Source: Ananas comosus
Lineage: Eukaryota; Streptophyta; Magnoliopsida; Poales; Bromeliaceae
Assembly (NCBI RefSeq): GCF_001540865.1
Contig: NC_033622.1
Span: 14,964,170 to 15,028,169, forward strand
Length of the DNA stretch: 64,000 nucleotides
Reading direction: 5' to 3'
The notes below the pieces were generated by a model. It did not search any database and was not told where the DNA came from. It was given only the letters and a program-made list of their open reading frames with translations. The position numbers and the translations under genes were made by a program. Below are positions 35,813 to 57,700 of this stretch, one piece after another. Positions within the stretch are counted from its first letter, which is position 1. Each line of letters starts with the position of its first letter.

Positions 35813-37643
35813 CAAAGTAATTATCTGAGGGGAGAAGAATCAACTACCAGAATACCCTTTCATCATTTTGACAATCTGCCTGTTCCAGGACCAACTCAGA
35901 CAACAACAAACCTATTCATAAATGTTAAATTAGTAGACAGATCCAAATGGGGAAAAAAATGATGGATTGATCTAAAAGTTGTAGAGTTAGCTTCTTGTTA
36001 CCTCGTATGTCGGCCTCAATCTTTCTTTCATTTAGTTGCTCGTGGTTCAATTCTCTCAAACATGGCAGCAGATGGTGCAACATATAGCTAGCATATTCAC
36101 ATCTGTCTACCTTATTCATTTCAATCAACTTCTGCAGGTCACCAAAAGAAATCTGAGCTCTTGTAAAAATTTTGAAAACAGCTTCTCTATCACATAATAT
36201 TTGCCGAAGAAACAGACAAGGATACTACTGACTGTTTCCTACATTAAATCATTGGAAACACCCTATCAAGATCCACACACACAATATTTACTAAGAAAAG
36301 GGAAAACCAAAAAGCAGGTCACATTTTATAGTCCTTGTTGCTCACATTTTGCATCTATAGTTCCTATTGACTACTTTCAATACAGCCTGTTCTATCCTCT
36401 CCAAGAAGCTGTTTTGTGCATGTTATATTTTCAACAATTCAGATACCTATGCCTCACAATTTATATAGGTCACGAGTCAGAAGCTATTATCGTGATTTAT
36501 GAGTTGTACAAAAAATAATGTGAATTCTTTTTTTTAAGTACTACACTAGAGATTAGCAAGTAACAACTCGGAGTGAAGTAAATACTGGGCAGGTAATAAG
36601 CGACTAGAATTGCATCTCATTCTATTCCTTGCTAAGCTTAGCTGCATACATGAGATAATCGCATATGGCGTAAAGAATCTCAACAAACAGCGACACGATA
36701 GTAGGTCTTAACCTTGGATTCGGAATTTTTGCTCAAACATACAGTGCAGTTACATCTTCTTCGACATAATGGACAAGCCTTTTCGATCACATCTCTTGAA
36801 ATTCCATTGTACCTGGCAATTGAAAATCACCCGACCAAAAAAAAAAAAAGAACCACAAAGAATTTTAGGAATATATAGAATTTGATTTTTTTTTATTTTT
36901 TTTTAAGAAAAAAAAAAAAAACTATAATCCTTTCTCTAAAGCGGAACGCTAAGACCTTTGCTCAATGCAAGAGGTGCAGTAACATGTCTTGTTGCAGCTT
37001 GAGCACTTGACCACGAATTGCTCATACTTCGTCTTCCTACATTGATGGCACTTTCTTCTCCGAGTCTACTTGAAACCCAAGAGGATAGAAAAAATTTGAA
37101 TTAAAAAAATAAGAAGTAAAAACTCTTTTCAGAATTTACAAGCACCGCAACCGCAAAGATCGATGTACTCACCGAATTGATCCTTCTTTTGTTCACATCG
37201 CATGTTTTCGGGACGATTCTGCTTCTTTTATTTTTCGGTACCTGAATCGAAGGCGGCAACGAAGGCCGAGAGCAAGATAACGCGCCACCGCCATTATTCG
37301 AAGAAGAAAGAGAAGAAGCCGAATCATCGTTTTCCATCTTCTCCTCAGTATCCTTCCGAGAATTAGTACTCGATGAATCCAGAGAGGGGTGCGAGGAACA
37401 CGTCGAAGCCTCTTTTTTCCTCCTCCCGGCGCCTTCTCGACCATTACCCTTCGTCCTCTTCCTCCTCTTCGCTCTCCTCTTCGGCTCATCCCCCGCGCTC
37501 CACTCTTCGGGATCTACTTCTTCTTGTTCCTGTTCCTCGGAATCGGAGGAGTAATGGTAGAGGAAGAAGCCGAAGTCGGCCATGGCTCTCTCCCTCGGGC
37601 GCCGCGTCGGCCTCTCCTGCGCGGCCATGGCGGCGATCGACAT
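27488..37643 (-). CDS. JmjC-domain lysine demethylase, KDM3/JMJ25 type
   Basis: Fe(II)/2-oxoglutarate-dependent histone demethylase, of the family acting on H3K9me1/2 in plants. Twelve minus-strand exons: 37643-37173, 37065-36956, 36812-36713, 36131-36002, 35911-35848, 35691-34986, 34577-34248, 34007-33672, 33578-33506, 33417-33332, 33203-33084, 27586-27488; 874 residues in frame. The N-terminus is acidic then Lys/Arg-rich (likely nuclear localisation, about 55-80). A Cys-rich zf-4CXXC/RING-like region follows (about 163-227: [34 protein letters not shown]), with more Cys motifs at 287-315. The JmjC domain has LHCDVSD (His631, Asp633) and CPHQVRNLK (His796), so the Fe triad is intact; [18 protein letters not shown] and DFVSPEN are family hallmarks. 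A poorly conserved charged insert (about 650-720) splits the JmjC halves, as in relatives. Intron 11 is 5.5 kb and transposon-loaded. In-frame ATGs at 37628 and 37583 are alternative starts. Confidence 0.95.
29541..30217. mobile_element. MULE-like element (possible Pack-MULE) in JmjC intron 11
   Basis: Left terminus ACTTTTTTTGCATTTAGCCC and right terminus GGGCTAAACGTAAAAAAAAAGT are inverted repeats. They continue as CTCAAAATATTATATTTC versus GAAATAAAATATTTTGAAA, giving TIRs of about 36 bp. The flanks share CTACTTTGCCTA at 29529-29540 and 30219-30230, a long duplication expected of Mutator-like elements (one extra C sits at 30218). The interior (about 29640-29990) is much more GC-rich than its surroundings and has open frames at 29548-29802 and 29579-29881, so it may be a captured gene fragment. 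I could not name the donor. Confidence 0.75.
31516..32084 (-). mobile_element. TRIM (miniature LTR retrotransposon), 569 bp, complete
   Basis: Two direct LTRs of about 173 bp: 5' LTR about 32084-31911, 3' LTR about 31688-31516, both starting TATGACA and containing GAATAGTC.TATATATGAGATATAATA and TCTTAACCCGG. Next to the 5' LTR is TGGTATCGGAGT (31908-31897), a primer-binding site matching initiator tRNA-Met apart from one base of the usual TGGTATCAGAG. Next to the 3' LTR is the polypurine tract AGGAGGGGAGAA. The ~220-bp interior has no gag or pol. Both sides carry CATGC (31511-31515 and 32085-32089) as a 5-bp target duplication. It lies in JmjC intron 11 in the gene's orientation. Confidence 0.88.
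35780..35811. repeat. Poly-A run of 32 bases in JmjC intron 5
   Basis: Homopolymer between exons 5 and 6 of the JmjC gene. On the gene strand it is poly-T, 88 bases upstream of the exon 6 acceptor, where it may serve as an extended polypyrimidine tract. Length is likely uncertain in assembly. Confidence 0.85.
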
Positions 37644-39113
37644 CCCCTCCGCCCAACCTTCGATCCCAACCTCGAGAACGATCCGGTGCGGAAGGAAAAA
37701 AAAAAAATGCCGGATTAGATTGTTTATAGCTCTCTTTATCTCTCTGTCTATCTCTATCTCTATCTCCCTCTCTCTCTCTCTCTCTGTTTCTTCGCGGTCG
37801 AATCGGAATTTGGGAATCCGATTTTTCCTAGGAGAAGACGAAGCTGGGGAAGGGGAGCGAGGCGGCGAGGGTACTCCCGTTAGGATTGGGAGTCCCAGCG
37901 CTGCTAATAATATTTTGCTTCACCACTCGTGGCCTAATTCGGTTACTCGTTTGGCCCACAGTATCGTTGCTGCTGGGTTTACTTACTGCAAAGATTCGGT
38001 TTTTTTTAGGGATAGGAAATCTCTTTCTTCCGTAGGACCGGTTTTGGCAAGTTTTAATTGCAAAAAAGGAATATATATCTCCCTTATAAACGGATTGCCA
38101 GAGGAATACGTATCTCCACTATAAACGGGAGATTAGTACGAGTAAATAGTATATATTAAATAATTTAGATAAGCCTCAAATAGATATCAGTACCGGAATA
38201 AAATGCCGATTTTCGTGTTTTTTATGATCCGTGACAATATTTTCTAGTTTTTATATAATATATGAATATATATGCTGCCAAATCAGTTTCAGGTAATTAG
38301 AAAACTGCGGATCTTTCGTAGATTCTCATTTCAAAAAGTTCCATTCAAAATCTCCTCTCGCCCGCTTTATTTGAAACGGCGTTCCATCCAAGTCAACGGC
38401 AAAGTCTTCCACAACAAACCTTGTCACACAATAAATACCAGTCAGCTAGTACAGAGCCGTCTGGAGTCCAAATAATGACTTTGAAATTGTTGAAAAGCAA
38501 GCAATTTACATGAGATAATCCTGAAATTACCTGATATCAACGTTTAGTTTTAAGTAGTTGAATTACAGTCCAATAAACTAAATTATAGCTAAAAGGAGTA
38601 ACTTAGTGGGTCACTGAAACCAATAAACCGCCCAAATTGTTAATCATGGATTGAAGTATAAACCGCTCAAATTGTTAATCATGGATTGAAGTCCCAACGA
38701 ATAAAAAAAAAAGGGCAAAACAGTAAACAACTAAAAATTTTGAAAAAATAATTAATCAAAATAAGGTCCCAACGGAAAAATTATACAAGAGTGATATCAA
38801 AGCAAAAAAGCAAAAGCCAATGAAAGTTGTAACAAAACCAACAGCCTCACAAGAGCACCGGACTGAATAAGCTACATCAGAATCCCAAGGAACTTAATAA
38901 AAGGAAATAGATACCTATATATATATATATATCTCTCTCTCTATTAACAATAATTGGGATCCATAGGGTCGTGGGTGCATAATGCCACCTTTTTCAGCCT
39001 GCAGGGGCTCTTCTGCAAATGTCAAACCAGCTCAACAACATACCATCGATAGAAGCGAAATAAATGTGCACCCGACAAGAATATAAGAGTATGGAATGCT
39101 CCTTAGTGTGTGG
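37644..39113. other. Intergenic: JmjC promoter and DRP2 3' flank
   Basis: On the gene strand the GC-rich JmjC leader begins at 37644. A CT-rich microsatellite (TATCTC/CTCTCT) lies at about 37738-37790. From 38110 on the DNA is AT-rich. A 39-bp phrase (ACCGC.CAAATTGTTAATCATGGATTGAAGT) is tandemly repeated at about 38617-38694. No gene recognised. Confidence 0.65.
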
Positions 39114-50219
<11,106 letters not shown>

Positions 50220-51662
50220 GCCGCCCCGAGTAGGCGAGATCTAGATCTACGCAAAGGATCCGACGCCGATGCACCCGGATCTAGGGTTTCGGCGACGAGG
50301 AATACGAAGCAGGGGGGTCGGATCCGAGGATCTTGGAGGGGAATCGTATGGGAGATGGGAGAAGAAGAGGCGGCGGGCGGAGATGCGATCGAGATCGAGG
50401 AAAACTAACAAGAAAATAGAAGACGAGGGGGAGGAGATCGAGATCGAGATCTCTTCACCGACCTTGCGATCTCCCTATGGCGGAAAAAAACAGAGAGAGA
50501 TTGAAAGGAAAGAGAGAGGAAGGATGATGGAGGAGAAGAGAACGGGGGGCGTAAAAATAATGGTGGCGAGGGGCGGAAAAGAGAAGGGGAAAATGGAACG
50601 AAGAATCGAAAAAATTTGCCCCCGCGAAGGAGACCTTCGGAGGTGGCTAACGCTTTTACGGAGGTTCGAAATTTGGATGCGGTGGCCAATACGGTCCGTC
50701 GGGTCCTTTATAGCGCCGGGGTTCGGACTCGAGTGCGGCGTTATCTTTTCAAACGGTAAATTGCACCGTTGATCCGTTGGCAAACTAATATTTTACGAAT
50801 TAAGTTAAATTTTTAAATTTTGAATTTATAAATGGTAATGCTTACCGTCTATTAACCCTTCAATTAAATTTGCTCGGTAAAAAAAATCATTATTTTGAAT
50901 GAAAGTTACTACGAGTTAAGCTCTGCAGGTGCTGAAGAGGGATCTATTAATACTTTATCTGTGATTTTTTTTTATATAGAAATTATTTTTGATAAATAGT
51001 TCGATTGAAATTACGAATACATGTTCAAAATTCCCAAACGGGTTCTAAAGCGGATTAAGGCACTTCGGCAAGCTTTCTTCTATAAAGGAACCTCACAAAT
51101 TGGAGTAACATGACTCGTGAGCTACAAGAAAGTATACAGAAACAAAGACAAGAGAGGTCTAGGAATCAAGAACTTGAAACTTATGAACCTGTCGCTTTTA
51201 ACGAAGTGATAGTAAAAATTATTTTAGAAGTGAATATAAAATTGAACAAGCTGATCAGAGCTTTTTATTGTAAGAAGAAAAGGTCTCTTAGAAAATAAAC
51301 CTTTTTCAAATCCTACTCGTAGTAGTGGAAAAACATACCAAGTTACGGAGCAATTTTTTAATATGGAGTTGCCTATAGTTTAGGAAACGACAAATACATT
51401 ATCTTTTGGTTCAACATTTGGCTCCATGAATCTCCCTACACACAAATTTTTATGAGATCTTTCATAAAGTACAAAAGCAAATGAATCATTTATCGGAGAA
51501 AGCTGGGGAAGAAGGGGCGAAAAATGAAACACTATATTGAGAAAAATTATTGCCGCTGTATAGGAGGAAAGGACCCAACTTAAGCAATTCAGAAACTTGC
51601 TAACAGACGTCCATGTAGGAAACTATCCGGACTCAATTTGCTGGATATAGACGGCTAATCAA

Positions 51663-51789
51663 TGCTTCATAGTTAAATCTTTATACAACTTACTCTTGAT
51701 AGAAAGGACCACGGACCGCTTGAGCCAGCATTTTTGGGAACTCAAAATCCCTACAAAGGTGAAGATTTTTTGCCAACAACTGAGTTAGA
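51663..51789 (+). mobile_element. Decayed LINE-type fragment (RT zinc-binding region)
   Basis: One frame reads CFIVKSLYNLLLIERTTDRL then FWELKIPTKVKIFCQQLS and a stop. The motif W-x-LKIP-x-KVKIF is characteristic of the zf-RVT region downstream of reverse transcriptase in plant non-LTR retrotransposons. Flanking text (about 51540-51960) has the same flavour but is broken by stops and shifts. It is a dead remnant with no boundaries visible. Confidence 0.6.
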
Positions 51790-52512
51790 AAACTATTAGA
51801 GAGGACGATTTTACAACTTGATGGATCCATCAGGAAAACAAGACCTAATCATTCATTTGGTCATCTGGTGGTCAAGCTAGGTTGAGAAGAACCAAACAAT
51901 CTTCAGAGATAGGATGACAAATCTTATGCGAGTCTTGCAGGGCATTCGGGTCATCTTGGAGCTGGTCTGAGTATTGTTATTAAATTGTCATTTTTAAAAC
52001 TGTTTATCTTTCTTATTTTCTCTTTCTCTCTCTATTTTACTTTTTGTGGCCTCAGTTATTCTCACTATGTAGTTAAATTCATTATGTTTGAATGAATGAG
52101 GTGAATATTGTGCTATTTTCTTCTTAAAAAAAAAAACAACGTGTACTAAGAATTCAACTATAAAAGTTAGAAAAATTACAACTAAGATATAAAAGGTTGG
52201 AGAGTGAATGGCGCAATTTATATTCCTTTTAAACCAGCTAGAAACGACTATTATTTACCTGCCATACGGTTAAGTTATAGAAACTTTCTAACACTTCCGA
52301 TTCACATTTGGTGAAATTGAGGCGGTTGTACCAGATGTGACATTAAATCTCTCATTGACTCTCCTAACTTAGATGTTACAACTATTCAATCAAATTGGAT
52401 CCAGTCGTTGTCAAATTGGAACAGGAACTTCAGTTTAGTTTTCATATTGCTACTATTGTTTTTCAGTCTCAACAATTTTGTTGCCCTTCAGTTATATTGG
52501 TATTGACTGAAT

Positions 52513-52740
52513 TAGGCTGAAATACTATCAATAGTATCAAGTTATTGGTGCTATTAGGTTTTTAGCTATTCGATTGAGAAATGTGTGGCTATCATGATGT
52601 GACCTCTCTAGGGTTGAGTGAGTGGTTAGTTGAATAGTATAATCTAACGGGTAATAATAATTAAAATAGTTAAATCTAACGGTAAAAAACTCGATAGTAC
52701 AAAATTCTTGATGCTATTGATAGTATCCTAGCCAGACTTG
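52513..52740. mobile_element. ~228-bp MITE, CTATCAATAGTA family
   Basis: Left end TAGGCTGAAATACTATCAAT and right end ATTGATAGTATCCTAGCCAG are inverted repeats. The body shares GAGTGGTTAGTTGAATAGTA, TAATCTAACGG and AACTCGATAGTAC with copies at 26817-27012 and at the ends of both 2.16-kb units. This is the most complete copy in the window. Confidence 0.75.
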
Positions 52741-52854
52741 TATTAACTTGTATTATTGTTAGCTTTCTCATATACATTACCAGATTAAAAAAAAAAGATA
52801 AAAAATAATTTTTTTTGACACTTTCTTCCGTCAATCTCCTTTCTGGCAAAGACT

Positions 52855-52970
52855 TGATAATTGGTACTCAATATCTAAAATTCGAAGTTTAACTACTTCA
52901 CATTTTTAATTAAGCTTATTTTTAAAAAATAAAAGAAATAAAGTATGCTAATTTTCTCTAAAAAAAAAAA
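52855..52970 (+). mobile_element. Diverged SINE copy
   Basis: Contains ATAATTGGTACTCAATATC, AAATTCGAAGTTTAACTAC (B-box-like) and ends ATTTTCTCTAAAAAAAAAA. It aligns along its length with the SINE at 9385-9550. No clear target-site duplication. Confidence 0.6.
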
Positions 52971-53100
52971 GCATCTTTTCTCCTTTATAAATTACAAATC
53001 TTTTCACTCCAAATACAAATTTATCAACGATACTTCTCTCAAGGCAATAGCATAAGAGGCACTCAACCTATTAGCAGTTTTTTTTCGGCCCTTAACTTTT

Positions 53101-53729
53101 GGGCTGTGTTTGGTTCGGATATAAGTAAGAACTGCGAGTTCCAGAGATAGGTACAAGTTCAGATATGAGCAGGAACTAGACTAATTTTACGTTTGGATGA
53201 AAATTGAGTTGTTTCTAGGAATAAGGTAAATAGTGTTTGGATGGTTAGATTGGAACAAGAGGAATAAGAATTATAATTTGAAATTAAAATTATATTATGT
53301 AATTAATTAACATCAAAATATTACTTAAAAATAAATAATAAATTAATTATTAATAATTAATTATAAATTAATTATTAATAATTAATTATAAATAATAAAT
53401 TAATAATAATAGCGATTGTCTAATTAATAATTATTGATAATTAATTATAAATAATAAATTAATTATAATAATTATCTAATTATTAAAGCAATAAATAATA
53501 ATTTAAATATATTATTAGATTAATTAATAATTTACTGCCATTAAAATTAAATTTAGATTTTAATTAACTTTGTTCTTATCACGAAACAAGCTTGTTACAG
53601 GAAAAGGTTGGAACAGCAGTTCCAGCCTTATACCAGCTTATTCTTGAAATTCTGACCAAACATCACGTTTGGGAATAAAAGGGGGAATAAGGGCTTATTC
53701 CCTTCCCTGTTCCCAAACCAAACGCTACC
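53101..53729. mobile_element. Tourist-like MITE
   Basis: Left end GGGCTGTGTTTGGTTCGG and right end CCAAACCAAACGCTACC are inverted repeats. Inner parts carry AAGTAAGAACT, GAATAAG and 'TTATTCC' like the copies at 19959 and 61485. The interior is TAATTAATTA-rich. The flanking trinucleotide is not an exact TTA/TAA duplication. Confidence 0.7.
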
Positions 53730-54126
53730 TTGAAGTTTGAGCTGCTATCTCAGTGTGTTCAAATTTTATTACAATTCCATATTTTCTATCGGACGTGAAT
53801 AACCATATAGTTACTTCCATCAAATTATCCAAAATAAATTTTAAAATTTGATTGTTCGAAAGTGCACTTCGGAAACAGAAATTTTGGCGCTCTTGAGGGT
53901 CAGTAAAATACGACGACTGACGTACACGCCATGGACGGACCTACAATGGCGGCCTCATTTTACAGGTTGGGCCAAAAAGGCCTTGGACCACTGAAACACC
54001 AGCGTAGTCTTAGAGCTGTTTCTAGCTCCAAATTTGAAACCGTTGGAGAAGCCTCCTCAAAAATTTAAAATTTCAATCATACGAATTCAAAATAACAGTT
54101 CATGAAAATAACCGGCCCTATCAATC

Positions 54127-54274
54127 GTTCTTAATATAAGTGATAAAAAATTTGATGATTGGTATTAGAGACTTCAAGTTCAAAACTTAATTGACTTATA
54201 TTTTCGGTTAAATTTATTTTTTTAAAAAAATAAACGAAATGGATATTATACTATTTTTCTAAAAAAAAAAAAAA
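54127..54274 (+). mobile_element. Diverged SINE copy
   Basis: GATTGGTATTAGAGACTTCA, then TTGACTTATATTTTCGGTTA, AAATAAACGAAATGGATATT and TTTTTCTAAAAAAAAAAAAA parallel the SINE at 9385-9550 position by position. It ends just upstream of the GC-rich promoter region of the coiled-coil gene. Confidence 0.7.
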
Positions 54275-54754
54275 TTAGATCCTACAAGCCACGTGCACAG
54301 GCACGTGCCCATCACGTGCAGAGCACCAGTGCCGCGCCCTATGGTAAAAGGACCAACGGACGGTGGTTTTGGGCCACAACCCGTTCGTTTCGTTTCGTTT
54401 CGTTTCCTTTGCGCGGACGACCCGCCGTCAACAACCCGCTTTTCGCATTCCAAACGAGCACATCACAGCCGTCCGTTCACATCACGCTTTCCCCTTCCTC
54501 TAAATCCGCACCGTTCGTAAGCAGGTGAGGAAACTGAGATCATCACCAGTAAACGCCCGATCGGCGCAAAAATTCGGGGGAAAAAATTAAAAAAAGAAGA
54601 AAAGGAAAAGAGAGAGAGAGAGACAGGAACAGCAACAGCAGCAACAACAGCAGAAGCGCCCACCTCCTTCCTTTTTTTTCCTCCTCCGCCAACCGCCATC
54701 AACAACCACCGCTCCCATTTCCCCTCCCCTCCCCGCTTCTCCAATCCCCCGATA

Positions 54755-57700
54755 ATGGCGGATTGCGAGGTAATCACAAACTAATCACACTCCACTCTCC
54801 TCTTCTCTCTCTCTCTCTCTCTCTCTCTTCCCCTTACCCTAACCCTTCTATTTCTCTTCGCCTCTTTTTTTATTTTCTCTTCTTTTGTATCTCATCACTC
54901 TCTCTGTGCTCTCTCATGGTATTGGGGGGAGGTAGAGAATGGAGGCGCTGAAGAAGGCGTATGCGGAGATCATACTGAACACGGCGCAGGAATCCGCGGC
55001 TCGGATTCTCGCGGCGGAGCGCAAAGCGCTCGGCTTCGAACGAAGCCTCTGCGCGGCCAAAGAGGAGGCGGTCGCAACGATGCTCCGCGTCAAGGCCACC
55101 ATGGACTCGAAGGTCGTTTCTTTGGGGTTGAATTTCTATGAGAATTGTGATTTGCATTGCATTAGTGTGTTGTAGTGATCTCGTATTGGGTTTTCTCTCA
55201 CTGTTGATTTCATGTGCTTGGGTGGTATGCATAGTACAAGTAATTAGTAGTTACTTTTGCAGTTTTGTGCTCTAGATTTTACTCTCTGTGTTTCAGTTAG
55301 AGTTATTAGTATCTGGGTTTGTAACGATCTCATATTGGGTTTTCTTCCAATATTGATTCCATGTATCTGGGGTGATACTTATCTAAGTGGCTTTTGGAGC
55401 ATTTATCTAGTTATCTACATCTAGGGCCAATATCTCCACTATAGCAATAGAAGCAGAGATTGCATTCGGCTGCTTTGAAGGCTTGGTCTGTAAAGAAAGA
55501 AAAGGCACCGCTAATAGCGATTTTCCCCTTACGCACATGTAAATCCGTCCATTGCATTCTGTAAGTTCATTTTATTCAGCAATACATCTTCAGTTGGAGT
55601 AATATCACATCTGAAGGTTTGTAAATTGGCATTGGGGAACTCCAAAGAGAGGGAGAGAGCCTTAAAACAACCTCACTTGGTTCTTGTGATTTGTTGCCGC
55701 TTGAGCATAAATATACATTTCAGTGTCAACAATAGCTTATACATTCTGTACCTTTCTCCTTTTATTCTTCTTATCATTATTTGTTTGTTTCCTTGCCATA
55801 TTTTGTTTATTGATCAGCTTTATGTTTTCTTCTTTCTTGAGGATTATTCCAAGCTGTAGGGACTATATTTTCAATACACTCACATATGTCACATGAGATA
55901 ACAAAGATGTTCGTTGTCCTCTTGTTCTTTAACTTTCAAAAGTTAATTTGAGGAATGCGTCGGAACTTTAACGACTTTATGATTGAAAAATGAACGCGTA
56001 TAAACTTTGTTTCACAATCAAATGAAATCCTAGACAAATATTTTGTAGTGCTTGTCAAGCATGTGTCAGCTATTATGATACTTTTTTTCGTTGTATCTCT
56101 ATCTTTTGATCTACACAATTACACCTGCACTATGGTGTTCTTTTTTACTGTATCTGTATGTGTTGATTTGCACAATTACACCCTGCCTTTCAAAGGATCT
56201 CCTTTCTTTTGACTTGGCGAAAAGCAGGGTACAAAATGGAGCAACTATGTTACTTATGGTCCCCTAGCTTATTACCATGTCACTGCTACTGTGGCTACCT
56301 GGATATTCTAATCCCTGTTGTAACCTAGGTCATACGATTTATTTGGTAAATTTGTAAGCCATGAATATTTTAGCTGTTTAACCAGCTGAACTGAGCTGTG
56401 TTGACCATTTTCTGCATAACGTTCTTGAATAAGTTTTAATGCCTAGGTTGCTGTGTTTGCATCCTCCACAATTGTTAGATAGTAGGACAAGTCTCCTAGG
56501 ATTTCTAACTCAGTAGGCTATTAGCTTTTTCCCCTTTATGTACTTTTAACTCATTTGTCCCTCAGCGATGAATACGGTTCCTATAGAAACTGTCGTTTTA
56601 GATAGAGTTTTGAGGGATTTTTTTTTTGGCTGAACTGGGCCTTCTGTGGGTTTATACATGGATAATGCCCATCAGTTTTATGGTCCTTTGGTGCTTAAGA
56701 TCTTTATGTGGACTATGGACTTTATAAAATCAGTAGTCAGATAGGTAATTTAGTCAAACTCTTTATAGGGTTTTGCTTGATCAATTGTAGTTTCAGTTAG
56801 ATAAACATGATTTATTATGACCATTTTGATCATGTAAGTGGTACAAAATATCCAGTGATAACTTGTGCAGTATGGAGATTTTTCTTAGTGACTGTTTTTT
56901 GAATCTCACCTTTGATAGTTACTTAATATGTTTTGGCTTTTGTGGGAGCAAGTTTGGAAGTTGGCTCATTGTCAAAACTCATCACTCTTTTAGTGTCTAT
57001 ATTGTACTGTTCACCATTGTGCTATTCTGTAATGTAATAAAAAAATCAGCAGGTAATATATCAGTCTCGCATCATGTGGATGCAGTAAAGTAACATCTTC
57101 CAGTAGGATAAACTACCAAACCTGCTGGAAGGGAAAGATGCAAAGTTTGATTCACAAATCACACGAACACCTATAAATATAGCATGTGTTTTTTTGTATT
57201 CCGAATGCTGAGACAAACTGGCTTTGTGGCATCAAGATTCAACTTGCTTCGGCTTTACTGTAACCATTACGTCAATCTGTTTCACTTGGTTTCAGACAAT
57301 TCATTTGCCTGCCTAACTATTATCTTCCAGTTTTACTAAACAGTCTAATGTTTTTGATGGAGGGTGCAAACAACAGAAATATTTTCTGACTAATTTTCTT
57401 CTTTACAGATTAGAGAAGCAGAAATGCAATCATTATGTAATGTTAGAAGGATTCAGGAACTCGAAGCTCGGCTAAATAAATCAGAGGATACTATTAGCTC
57501 TCTTAAACTGGAGTTGAAAAGAGCAACCACCGAGTTGGAACTGACAAGGAAAGCTAGCATGTCATTTAAAGAAGATGTCAACGGTCATGCCACATCTGAT
57601 AGTGGCAACTGCGAGGAGAACATCCTTAGCTCTGGTTCCAAGCCAGGCTCCCCTATGCAACTTGGCTCATCAGCTCTTGAAACTACAAGCTCTATGAAAG

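Larger units (their letters stand above)
50220..54754. other. Intergenic between divergent genes
   Basis: From 50220 to about 50760 is the GC/purine-rich promoter and leader side of DRP2; frames there (50046-50408, 50269-50772) look like low-complexity readthrough. From 50770 to 54280 is AT-rich, with a decayed LINE piece, a MITE, a Tourist-like element and two SINE copies, listed separately. 54280-54754 is GC-rich and holds a TTTCG pentamer run (about 54387-54407) and polypurine tracts, probably the promoter and leader of the next gene. Confidence 0.65.

Noticed and set aside
37373..38124. Plus-strand frames of 118-180 residues over JmjC exon 1
   Set aside because: They are antisense shadows of the GC-rich first exon and its leader.
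50269..50772. 167-residue frame upstream of DRP2
   Set aside because: Purine-rich promoter/leader sequence; Arg/Glu/Lys low complexity, with overlapping frames on the other strand.
54835..54850. CCCTAACCC text resembling a telomere repeat
   Set aside because: Only about two units, in the first intron of the coiled-coil gene; at most a telo-box-like motif, not an interstitial telomere array.
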